The translations under genes were made by a program, and so were the position numbers. The notes under the pieces are model-generated. The model did no database searches and was not told the origin of the DNA. It saw only the letters and a list, made by a program, of their open reading frames with translations. Below, in pieces: positions 1 through 5,021 of a stretch of DNA of 5,021 bases. Position 1 is the first letter of the stretch. Each line of letters opens with the position of its first letter. The stretch comes from Oligoflexales bacterium. Its GTDB lineage: Bacteria > Bdellovibrionota > Oligoflexia > Oligoflexales > Oligoflexaceae. Location of the stretch: NCBI GenBank assembly GCA_015232735.1, contig JADFZC010000238.1:1-5021 (forward strand), in the 5' to 3' direction.

Positions 1-3
1 AAG

Positions 4-50
4 CTTCGCTTGCCAGGATACGTCTGCTGGCGCTTTCGCGCCAGCGACTA
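4..50 (-). repeat. Hairpin repeat, copy 1
   Basis: This is a 47-base element with a second same-orientation copy at 623-669. The stem pairs 22-24 with 46-48 and 26-33 with 38-45, with one bulged T at 25 and a four-base loop at 34-37. Read on the minus strand the loop is GAAA closed by a C-G pair, a classic stable GNRA-type tetraloop, so the structure probably acts as RNA transcribed leftward. The flank beyond the stem (4-21, CTTCGCTTGC followed by AGGATACG) is also shared with copy 2 and is not part of the hairpin. There is no T-run after the stem on either strand, so it is not a standard intrinsic terminator. It could be a REP-like or 3'-UTR element. Confidence 0.7.
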
Positions 51-118
51 GTTATTTAGCTATATGAACCTAATAAAGTCCATTGCAGTAGGTTTTTCAG
101 AGATAATTTTGGGATTCA

Positions 119-250
119 GATTGGTGGGAATAACTTTTTCAGCATATTATTCAGGGAATAATAACTTGGATTTTTTGTTTTAATTTCTATGACAAGATTT
201 TCTATATCCTTATCAGAGCCTTTTCTAGCAGGCTTTTTGGGACTTTTTGA
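119..250 (-). pseudogene. Probable transposase/integrase N-terminal fragment, decayed
   Basis: The minus strand is open from 250 to a TGA at 116-118 and reads SKSPKKPARKGSDKD, then IENLVIEIKTKNPSYYSL, then NNMLKKLFPPI. The pattern of a basic K/R/P-rich linker, a helix ending in a short acidic/hydrophobic run, and an NPSY segment resembles the helix-turn-helix region that precedes the DDE integrase core in rve-type transposases. In those proteins it reads roughly ...GRP.IS.EI..LI..M...NP.WG...I...L. There is no start codon, stops lie just upstream (TAG at 251-253) and downstream, and the integrase core does not follow. The assignment rests on a short remembered pattern and is tentative. It may come from a different element than the fragment at 461-568. 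Confidence 0.4.
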
Positions 251-293
251 CTAAAGTAACACCTTGATTTGTAACGGACTTGCAGTCCTTTAT

Positions 294-473
294 TCAAAGA
301 CCGGAAATGCATAACCCTCCCGTAAATCCTGTAGCAGGAATTGTCGCCACATACACTACATTGCCAGACTTAAAAACGCCCTGAATATTGCCACTGCTGC
401 CACTCCCAAGGCAGCTAGATGTGGTTATGTTTGTAAATGTTGAACCAGAATCCGTTGAAATAAAATCAAATAC
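294..473 (-). pseudogene. Single propeller/BNR-like repeat unit, remnant of an extracellular repeat protein
   Basis: The minus strand is open for about 59 codons between a TGA at 474-476 and a TGA at 294-296. It reads ISTDSGSTFTNITTSS, then a Gly/Ser-rich turn, then NIQGVFKSGNVVYVAT and TGGLCIS. The spacing of STDSGSTFTN, GVF.SGN.VYVAT and GGL.IS matches one blade of the BNR/two-component-propeller type of repeat. In that type each unit runs S.DGG.TF.N.T...L......GV...G..VYAAT.GGL.IS and then begins the next blade. Here only one blade is left and there is no signal peptide or start, so this is a leftover of a longer surface or secreted protein. The left end of the blade runs directly into the transposase fragment in another frame, marking a recombination or deletion joint near 455-470. 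Confidence 0.55.
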
Positions 474-568
474 TCAGTAGCATAACCACTGCCAAAGGCA
501 TTACGAAGCTACTGTATCACCCAGGCAGTAGTCGGATTTTCAGTCACATTAAATATGAGAATCTTTCT
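461..568 (-). pseudogene. Integrase-core (rve/DDE) transposase fragment with an in-frame amber codon
   Basis: After a TAA at 569-571 the minus strand reads RKILIFNVTENPTTAWVIQ, then a TAG at 509-511, then LRNAFGSGYATEYLI. This is close to the conserved middle of rve-family transposases (typically H.FNVT.NPTA.W..QQLR.AFP...AP.YLI.DRD). The TAG falls exactly where the second Gln of the QQLR segment is expected, so a single CAG to TAG change explains it. The similarity ends at YLI, just before the D-R-D segment that carries a catalytic Asp, and the sequence then switches to the repeat-protein fragment. The catalytic triad is therefore not preserved and the element is dead. I am confident of the family, less so of the exact IS group. 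Confidence 0.7.
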
Positions 569-622
569 TTAAGCATCAACTGAATAAGGACTGAGCTCGA
601 ATAAAACAGATCCTATGCTTTT

Positions 623-669
623 CTTCGCTTGCTAGAATACGTCTCTGACGCATTTCGCGCCAGAGACTA
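623..669 (-). repeat. Hairpin repeat, copy 2, in the 3' region of the catalase-like gene
   Basis: This is the second copy of the element at 4-50 in the same orientation. CTTCGCTTGC, ATACGTCT and TTTCGCGCCAG are shared exactly. The stem pairs 641-651 with 657-667 around a five-base loop. The only mismatch as written on the plus strand (A648 with C660) becomes a G-U wobble in minus-strand RNA, and the loop reads GAAAU there. Stem positions that differ from copy 1 have changed on both arms, so pairing is kept. The hairpin begins 13 bases after the stop codon of the minus-strand gene at 681-1592, a position suited to a 3'-end protecting or attenuating structure. No U-tract follows, so intrinsic termination is not supported. 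Confidence 0.7.
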
Positions 670-680
670 ATATTCCCCTT

Positions 681-1592
681 TTATTCATCAACACGCTTAT
701 GGTTGAAAAACAATTTCTTATCCCCGAACTCAGAAGCTATAAAAGGAGTGGTCGTCAGGATTTTACCTATAAAATTCCTTTTTCCATCCTGTTCCGAATA
801 GACATTGTAAAGTAACGTCCCAACCGGAATTTTTTCAAAATCCTCCCTTATCTCATGCGGATATTTTGGAAATTGAAGTTCAGGATTTGGTGAAAGAACA
901 ATCTTTGACGGTGACCTTGTCTCTTCCGGATATAAAAATGTTCCATTTTCATTTACCCCGGCAAGATGTGCTACCGAGACCTTGTTTGGCGATTTCGTCA
1001 CAGCGCCAAAGACATTCTTCAAGGGGGCAAATAATGGACCGGACATATCCGGCAGAACATTGCTGAACTCCTTTTCAAAGAAATTATAGCTGAGCTGACC
1101 CGTCAGCGAATTCATAGCCATGAAATTCTTAGACGGTTTTCCATCCACAAAAAACTTGAACGCCGCCCCCGGCAGTATCACCACATTCGGTTTCACGGCC
1201 AAAGACAAACGGACAATCCCATATCTTGCCCCCTTGAACAAGCCGGAAAACGGTGTTTCATCCGAAGCTATAAAAGTGACTCCTGCGACAGATCCATAAG
1301 TATGAACTATCTTTTTTCTTCCAATCGGCAGCATATCCTCATCTCTCGTCACAGTCACATTCATATATTCAGTTGCTTTATCCTTGTTCCAGGGAAGAGC
1401 CAGATCGAGTAATGGTAATAATTCAAGACCGGTAAAATGCGGATAGGAATCATATCTTGACTCTTCGATACTGCTCCATATAACATCAAACTTCTCTGCG
1501 GCACTCATGTCCTGATAGCTTTCCGCAAAAAGCGGACCTGCCAAAAATACAAATGCAAAAACGGCTGCCAAATAATTGATACTTCTCTTCAT
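681..1592 (-). CDS. Exported catalase-like (putative heme-binding) protein
   Basis: A 303-residue protein. Residues 1-23 are a Sec signal peptide: MKR, a hydrophobic core LAAVFAFVFLAG, and a probable signal peptidase I site after LFA, before ESYQ. The mature part of about 280 residues would lie in the periplasm. Its middle carries a series that parallels the heme-catalase core. KKIVHTYG (93-100) corresponds to the VVHARG motif with the distal His, here H97. VRLSLA (127-132) corresponds to VRFST. GAAFKFFVDG (142-151) corresponds to RGFAVKFYT..G, and N161 sits near the distal Asn position. The C-terminus ends in FIASEFGDKKLFFNHKR, a conserved-looking ending. The usual proximal heme ligand motif R..F.Y is not seen and the protein is far shorter than classical catalases. 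It therefore resembles the divergent catalase-like proteins more than true catalase, and activity on peroxide should not be assumed. The start is set by a strong ribosome binding site. The gene stands alone, divergent from the transporter. Family assignment is from motif recognition only. Confidence 0.6.
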   Translation of the reverse strand: MKRSINYLAAVFAFVFLAGPLFAESYQDMSAAEKFDVIWSSIEESRYDSYPHFTGLELLPLLDLALPWNKDKATEYMNVTVTRDEDMLPIGRKKIVHTYGSVAGVTFIASDETPFSGLFKGARYGIVRLSLAVKPNVVILPGAAFKFFVDGKPSKNFMAMNSLTGQLSYNFFEKEFSNVLPDMSGPLFAPLKNVFGAVTKSPNKVSVAHLAGVNENGTFLYPEETRSPSKIVLSPNPELQFPKYPHEIREDFEKIPVGTLLYNVYSEQDGKRNFIGKILTTTPFIASEFGDKKLFFNHKRVDE

Positions 1593-1598
1593 GACTAT

Positions 1599-1605
1599 CC
1601 TCCTT
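1599..1605 (-). promoter_or_regulatory. Ribosome binding site of the catalase-like gene
   Basis: Read on the minus strand the sequence is AAGGAGG, six bases before the ATG at 1590-1592. This near-perfect anti-16S match fixes the start codon and agrees with the signal peptide beginning there. Confidence 0.9.
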
Positions 1606-1752
1606 AGCTGTCAAAAAAAATGTCACCAGTCGTTTACTACCCTGTTTTTGAAAAATTAAAAATTGGGGAAAAATCCTTAAATTACAAAAGCAGAGCCATA
1701 ACAGCCACTTAAAAAAAATTCCGACACCCAAATGCAATAAAATGACAGATTT

Positions 1753-1782
1753 TTGATCTTTTATGTTTCAGGTTTTTAATAT
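1753..1782 (+). promoter_or_regulatory. Possible sigma-70-type promoter toward the transporter gene
   Basis: TTGATC (1753-1758) and TAATAT (1777-1782) are separated by 18 bases, each matching four of six consensus positions. If used, the transcript would have a leader of about 180 bases that includes the inverted repeat and the palindrome. In such AT-rich sequence a match this good can occur by chance, so this is only a candidate. Confidence 0.25.
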
Positions 1783-1851
1783 AAAAAATTGAATGGACTG
1801 CATTTTAAAAACAATTATTGACATTTTTCAGCCAAGAGGGAAAAAGAGATG

Positions 1852-1918
1852 ATCATCTTGAGCCAAAGCGAAAGATCTGGCATAAACATCAGAGATGCTT
1901 CACTTCGTTCAGCATAAC
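1852..1918. repeat. Degenerate inverted repeat of the widespread CATCTTGAGC...GAAAGATCT type
   Basis: The left arm at 1852-1878 (begins ATCATCTTGAGC, ends GAAAGATCT) and the right arm at 1891-1918 (begins AGAGATGCTTC, ends CAGCATAAC) are imperfect reverse complements around a 12-base centre. The arms resemble the dispersed bacterial intergenic element with the core GTCATCCTGAGCGAAGCGAA and its inverse. Here both arms have diverged and contain a one-base slip, so the long hairpin would be interrupted. The right arm alone can fold as ATGCT...AGCAT (1895-1899 with 1911-1915). Such elements are found between genes in many unrelated genomes and their function is not settled. Confidence 0.6.
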
Positions 1919-1933
1919 GCTTGGAAAGCCCGA

Positions 1934-1949
1934 TCACGAATATTCGTGA
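1934..1949. promoter_or_regulatory. Perfect 16-base palindrome, candidate operator for the transporter gene
   Basis: TCACGAATATTCGTGA is its own reverse complement and ends 18 bases before the transporter ATG, just upstream of the ribosome binding site. Looser symmetry continues outward (CCGA on the left, TTGG on the right). The position and dyad symmetry suit a dimeric repressor operator, for example for a sugar-responsive regulator, or an RNA hairpin near the start. No regulator gene is present in the window. It could instead be the tail of the neighbouring dispersed repeat. Confidence 0.45.
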
Positions 1950-1955
1950 ATTGGC

Positions 1956-1961
1956 AGAGGG
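1956..1961 (+). promoter_or_regulatory. Ribosome binding site of the transporter gene
   Basis: AGAGGG lies six bases before the ATG at 1968. This supports that start over the internal Met15, which would cut off most of the first membrane helix. Confidence 0.75.
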
Positions 1962-1967
1962 ATTTTT

Positions 1968-3116
1968 ATGCAATATAGTATTTTCCCGATTTTTTTAAGT
2001 TTCTTTGTCATGGGATTCATCGACATTGTGGGAACGCTTGTCGGTTTCGCCAGCAAACATTTCGAAATTTCCTCCGCCATGGCAGGGCTCCTGCCGTTCC
2101 TTTGCTTCTTTTCATTTGGTCTCCTTTCCGTACCTGCGGGAATTCTGGCTCATAAAAAAGGCAAGAAATTTGTACTTCTCTCAGGGCTTGTTCTTTCGTT
2201 CATTGGATTTGTGATTCCAATGCTCAAATTTGACAATTATGGGTTTCTTTTGATCTCAATCCTTCTCATAGGCGCAGGAGCGACAATGATGCAGGTCGCA
2301 GGATTCCCTATTTTGAAGGACGTTTCAGGAGAAGGAAAATACCCACGAAATTTTACATTCGCACAATTTATTAAAGCTATAGCTTCAATGGCGGGACCAG
2401 TTTTGACCGCATTCGTCCTTTCAAGCTGGACCAACCTTTTTCCGCTCTACAGCGCAATAGTCGCCATAACTTTTCTGCTGATCCTTTCGACCAAAACAGA
2501 AAAGACCAGTGTAAGGCAGGAACAAAATCGGGTATCGCTTGGGGAGATTTTCAATTTGCTGAAAAACCGCTATGTTCTTCTCATGGTATTTTCAATCTTC
2601 CTTTACGTCGGCGCCGAGGTTGGAATAAATTCATGGATCGCAAAATATCTCTCATCAACGTATAATTTTGATATTACAAAATGGGGAACACTCGGAATCG
2701 CATTTTTCTTTCTCTCCCTGATGGCCGGACGTCTTATAGGTTCCATGATTCTTAATTATTTATCCGCACAAAAATTTTTCTTCATTTGCGCAATCGGAGG
2801 AATAGTAGGCGTGACAGGACTCTTCACAGGCAAAATAGCGATAGCCTTTGCAAGTATAATACTTATAGGTTTCACCTTCGGAAACATTTTTCCCTTGATT
2901 TTTTCAATTCTGATTGACGCCATGCCCGATAAGAGCAATGAGCTGTCAGGCCTCATGTGCATGGCTGTGGTCGGGGGTGCCGTCACACCCCTTCTTATGG
3001 GAGTTATAGCTGATTATTCCGTAATGGCATGTTTTGCGATCCCGCTCATATCATTTTTCTTTATTTCATTTGCCGCAATTGTCACGCTCAGGAAAAATCC
3101 CGCTGAAAACCACTGA
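1968..3116 (+). CDS. MFS transporter, FHS (fucose/glucose:H+ symporter-like) family
   Basis: A 382-residue inner-membrane protein with about twelve predicted helices (roughly 4-26, 35-60, 68-86, 92-114, 132-152, 155-174, 203-223, 238-258, 268-287, 289-311, 328-348, 351-373). These form two six-helix halves joined by a polar loop at 175-202. GFIDIVG (16-22) in helix 1 places a charged residue, D19, where FucP-type symporters carry their proton-coupling Asp. GILAHKKGKK (58-67) is the MFS loop 2-3 signature. QFIKAIASMAGP (133-144) and YVGAEVGINSWIAKYL (213-228) are typical of the FHS group, which takes up L-fucose, glucose/galactose and similar sugars with protons. The substrate cannot be read from sequence. 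The gene is monocistronic, with a palindrome upstream suggesting local control, and it converges on the acyl-CoA synthetase gene 49 bases away. No sugar-catabolic gene is adjacent. Length is slightly below the usual 400-440 of the family, mainly through a short N-terminus. Confidence 0.8.
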   Translation: MQYSIFPIFLSFFVMGFIDIVGTLVGFASKHFEISSAMAGLLPFLCFFSFGLLSVPAGILAHKKGKKFVLLSGLVLSFIGFVIPMLKFDNYGFLLISILLIGAGATMMQVAGFPILKDVSGEGKYPRNFTFAQFIKAIASMAGPVLTAFVLSSWTNLFPLYSAIVAITFLLILSTKTEKTSVRQEQNRVSLGEIFNLLKNRYVLLMVFSIFLYVGAEVGINSWIAKYLSSTYNFDITKWGTLGIAFFFLSLMAGRLIGSMILNYLSAQKFFFICAIGGIVGVTGLFTGKIAIAFASIILIGFTFGNIFPLIFSILIDAMPDKSNELSGLMCMAVVGGAVTPLLMGVIADYSVMACFAIPLISFFFISFAAIVTLRKNPAENH

Positions 3117-3165
3117 AATTGTTTCATCAAGTTTAAGGAAACCTCGTCCTTCAATGCCGGGTTTA

Positions 3166-4938
3166 TCAGGAAATATATATCATATTCTCTATTTCAAATG
3201 AATATTTGGAAACAACATTTCTGCGTTTTAATTTCAAGGTTTGCGTCAGCAGATCATTTTCAGGATTCCAATTGAGTGAGGTGAGTGTGAACTTTTCAAT
3301 CTTTTCGTATCCTTTGACTTCCATATTAAACTTATCAACGACCTCCTGAAACAGCTGCCTGACCTCAGGATGATCCAGAAGGACTTCCTCCCTGCAATTT
3401 ATTCCTTTTTTTAAGGCCCAAATGACAAGCTCTGGAAGATTCACTGAAATCAAACAGGCATTGTATTTCTGACCGGCGCCAAAAATCATGACGTTGTCAA
3501 TATATTGATTCATCTTCATCCGTTCTTCCAGCTGGGCTGGTGCAACGTACTTTCCGTTAGCCAGTTTATACTGCTCCTTTATTCTTCCGGTAATGTATAT
3601 GAAGCCATCTTCGTCAACATAGCCAAGATCACCGGTCTTAAACCCTCCATCGGAAGTAAAGACCGCAGCCGTATCCTCAGGCTTATTGTTATAGCCAGCC
3701 ATGACAATAGGGCCATATACGATCAACTCCCCCTCTCTTTCGTTCAATCCCGCAATACTTTTGTCTATCTTCACCCTCACACCGTCAATCGTCTTGCCAA
3801 TGCTTCCAATTCGTGTTGTTCCCGGATAATTACATGCGACAACCGGTGCCGTTTCAGTCAAACCGTATCCCTCATATACTTTTATCCCAATATCATTGAC
3901 AAACTGGCAAATCTTGGGATCCAGAGCGGCAGCTCCCGAAATGGTGAGTTCCATTCTCCCGCCAAAAAGTGCGCGTATCTTGCGGAATATAATAAAATCG
4001 GCCAAATTAAATACAAGGTTCTCAATCAAACCAAGATTTGAATTTCTCCTCTTTTCCGCAAGTGCAAGGCCTTTCTTGAAAAGCGCCTCTATAATACCCC
4101 CCTTTTCAGCCATTTTCCTGTTAATAACATCATAAATTTTGATAAATACCCGCGGCACGGCAACCAAAAATATTGGAGAAACCTCCTTCAGATTTTCAAG
4201 CAGTTTCTCTGCAGATTCTGCAAAACCTATTGACATCCCGCAAAGCAGGGTTAAATGAACCTCAATCATCTGGCCAAAAATATGTGCCCACGGCAGAATC
4301 GATAGACCCCGATATCTTGAATTCAGCGAATATGCTTCAGAAATCGGTAGAATATTTGCCAGCAAATTCCTGTGAGTCAGCATCACGCCCTTTGGTACCC
4401 CGGTAGTCCCGGAAGTATATATCAGAGTCATGATATCGTTTTCCTTTGGATGAAGGGAAGGAACCTTGCTGGTTGAACCAAGTTTCAGCAGATTATCGAA
4501 ACTTCTGGGATCACTTTCATCAGCTTCAATGATTATCACATTTGCAAGATATGGAAGTTCTTCCAATATGGGAACGATACGACTATATATTTCCATATCT
4601 GCCACAAACAGAACTTTGGCACTACTGTCTGTAAGTATCTCAAGGCACTCTTTGACCTGCTGTTTTTCATACATGGGAATAAACTGGGCATTAAGTCCAT
4701 AAGTTGCATATGCGGCTATTGCCCACTCAGTCGAATTTTTGGAAATTATTGCGACACGGTCAAATGCGTTGACACCCAGAATAGAGAGTCCGGAACGGAT
4801 GAGATCCACTTTAACAGCAAACTCGGAATAACTGATCCATTCATATTTACTGCCTTTTTTTGTTCCATACAAAGGTAATCCGCTGTATTTTCTGCATACA
4901 GCTTCCTGCATCTCTACAAGATTGCAATATTTCACCAT
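3166..4938 (-). CDS. Long-chain fatty acid--CoA ligase (AMP-forming acyl-CoA synthetase)
   Basis: A complete 590-residue cytoplasmic or membrane-associated enzyme that activates a fatty acid with ATP to an acyl-adenylate and then transfers it to CoA, feeding beta-oxidation or lipid synthesis. All adenylate-forming signatures are present in order: the ATP-binding loop YTSGTTGVPKGV (174-185), PWAHIFGQ (216-223), SGAAALDP (334-341), GYGLTETAP (357-365), TGDLGY (435-440) and the hinge GRIKEQYKLANGKYVAP (451-467). The C-terminal LTQTLKLKRR (564-573) includes the likely catalytic lysine K569. The NGKYVAP form of the hinge and the LTxTLKLKRR ending are typical of the bacterial and eukaryotic long-chain (FadD15/ACSL-like) branch rather than E. 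coli FadD. The usual Pro in the ending (LTPT) is Gln here, which probably is tolerated. The start is supported by GAGGAG seven bases upstream. No operon partner is visible; the gene is convergent with the transporter. Chain-length preference is not predictable from what I see. Confidence 0.92.
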   Translation of the reverse strand: MVKYCNLVEMQEAVCRKYSGLPLYGTKKGSKYEWISYSEFAVKVDLIRSGLSILGVNAFDRVAIISKNSTEWAIAAYATYGLNAQFIPMYEKQQVKECLEILTDSSAKVLFVADMEIYSRIVPILEELPYLANVIIIEADESDPRSFDNLLKLGSTSKVPSLHPKENDIMTLIYTSGTTGVPKGVMLTHRNLLANILPISEAYSLNSRYRGLSILPWAHIFGQMIEVHLTLLCGMSIGFAESAEKLLENLKEVSPIFLVAVPRVFIKIYDVINRKMAEKGGIIEALFKKGLALAEKRRNSNLGLIENLVFNLADFIIFRKIRALFGGRMELTISGAAALDPKICQFVNDIGIKVYEGYGLTETAPVVACNYPGTTRIGSIGKTIDGVRVKIDKSIAGLNEREGELIVYGPIVMAGYNNKPEDTAAVFTSDGGFKTGDLGYVDEDGFIYITGRIKEQYKLANGKYVAPAQLEERMKMNQYIDNVMIFGAGQKYNACLISVNLPELVIWALKKGINCREEVLLDHPEVRQLFQEVVDKFNMEVKGYEKIEKFTLTSLNWNPENDLLTQTLKLKRRNVVSKYSFEIENMIYIS

Positions 4939-4945
4939 TTATTAA

Positions 4946-4951
4946 CTCCTC
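4946..4951 (-). promoter_or_regulatory. Ribosome binding site of the acyl-CoA synthetase gene
   Basis: Read on the minus strand, GAGGAG precedes the ATG at 4936-4938 by seven bases, fixing the start. The remaining 70 bases to the window edge are AT-rich and no clear promoter pair is seen there. Confidence 0.85.
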
Positions 4952-5021
4952 ACTAAATTTACTCAATAGTCTCAAAGTAATTGAAAATTTGATTTAACTG
5001 ATATTTTGCAAGATTTGTACC

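Larger units (their letters stand above)
1..680. other. Gene-free block of decayed minus-strand fragments between two hairpin repeats
   Basis: No reading frame here is long enough or intact enough to be a working gene. Translating the minus strand in pieces gives three recognisable protein fragments, listed separately, in three different contexts and with stops between them. A hairpin repeat sits at each edge of the block. The order of the transposase pieces along the minus strand (integrase core first, a putative N-terminal piece last) is not that of one gene. The block is therefore better explained by several insertions and deletions than by one gene with frameshifts. The stretch at about 572-619 has another short open minus-strand segment (reads GSVLFELSPYSVDA, then TAA), which I cannot assign. 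Confidence 0.6.
1593..1967. other. Divergent intergenic region between the catalase-like and transporter genes
   Basis: 375 bases separate two divergent genes and must hold both promoters. The left two-thirds are very AT-rich with several A and T runs (for example 1612-1620 and 1710-1718) and contain no convincing small gene. The frame open across 1486-1737 on the minus strand has no coding character and overlaps the real signal peptide. The right third holds a degenerate inverted repeat (1852-1918) and a perfect palindrome (1934-1949), listed separately. I found no RNA gene. Confidence 0.6.

Noticed and set aside
1..6. AAGCTT at the very start of the window, suggesting a cloning-site boundary
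   Set aside because: The other end carries no matching site and no vector sequence is seen; coincidence is as likely.
572..619. Short open minus-strand stretch reading GSVLFELSPYSVDA before a TAA
   Set aside because: Too short to assign; it may be the tail of another lost gene or chance, and it merges into the transposase fragment without a clear border.
1486..1737. Open frame of 83 codons on the minus strand overlapping the start of the catalase-like gene
   Set aside because: It is in another frame across a clear signal-peptide gene with a strong ribosome binding site, has no ribosome binding site of its own and its translation looks like random AT-rich sequence.
1818..1823. Perfect TTGACA as a -35 box for the transporter gene
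   Set aside because: No acceptable -10 box lies 16-19 bases downstream (the sequence there is AAAAAGAGAT).
3135..3151. AAGGA...TCCTT inverted repeat in the 49-base convergent gap, possible shared terminator
   Set aside because: The stem is only five base pairs with a seven-base loop and no T-run on either strand; too weak to call.
3505..4041. Open frame of 178 codons on the plus strand inside the acyl-CoA synthetase gene
   Set aside because: It is antisense to a gene with every expected family motif intact; the translation has no recognisable domain.
1..5021. CRISPR array, tRNA, rRNA, integrase attachment site or toxin-antitoxin pair
   Set aside because: Looked for on both strands; no regularly spaced repeats, no cloverleaf-like sequence and no paired small genes were found.

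Overview
The window looks like an ordinary chromosomal stretch from a Gram-negative-type bacterium. It is moderately AT-rich by eye, with strong AGGAG-type ribosome binding sites, one Sec-exported protein and well-spaced genes. I cannot name the lineage. The mix of a fucose/glucose-type (FHS) sugar transporter, a long acyl-CoA synthetase, decayed rve-type transposase and a BNR/propeller-like repeat fits many environmental anaerobe or Deltaproteobacteria/Spirochaete-like genomes, but this is only an impression.

Layout: Positions 1-680 hold no intact gene. They are a junkyard of at least three decayed coding fragments, all on the minus strand. One is a transposase integrase-core piece carrying an amber codon, one is a single unit of an extracellular propeller-like repeat protein, and one is a probable transposase N-terminal piece. 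The block is bracketed by two same-orientation copies of a 47-base hairpin repeat whose wobble pair and GAAA loop suggest it acts as minus-strand RNA. Positions 681-1592 (minus) encode an exported 303-residue protein with a catalase-like heme-protein signature. Positions 1593-1967 are a divergent intergenic region with a degenerate inverted repeat and a perfect 16-base palindrome just before the next gene. Positions 1968-3116 (plus) encode a 12-helix MFS transporter of the FHS type. After a 49-base convergent gap, positions 3166-4938 (minus) encode a complete long-chain acyl-CoA synthetase.

How the genes relate: the three intact genes are each transcribed separately (divergent, then convergent), so no operon links them and no shared pathway is evident. 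The transporter would import a sugar with protons, the synthetase would activate fatty acids in the cytoplasm, and the exported protein would act in the periplasm or envelope. I see no phage, CRISPR, toxin-antitoxin or defence system and no convincing new multi-gene system. The most interesting items are the non-canonical catalase-like protein, the structured repeat pair and the mosaic of dead gene pieces.
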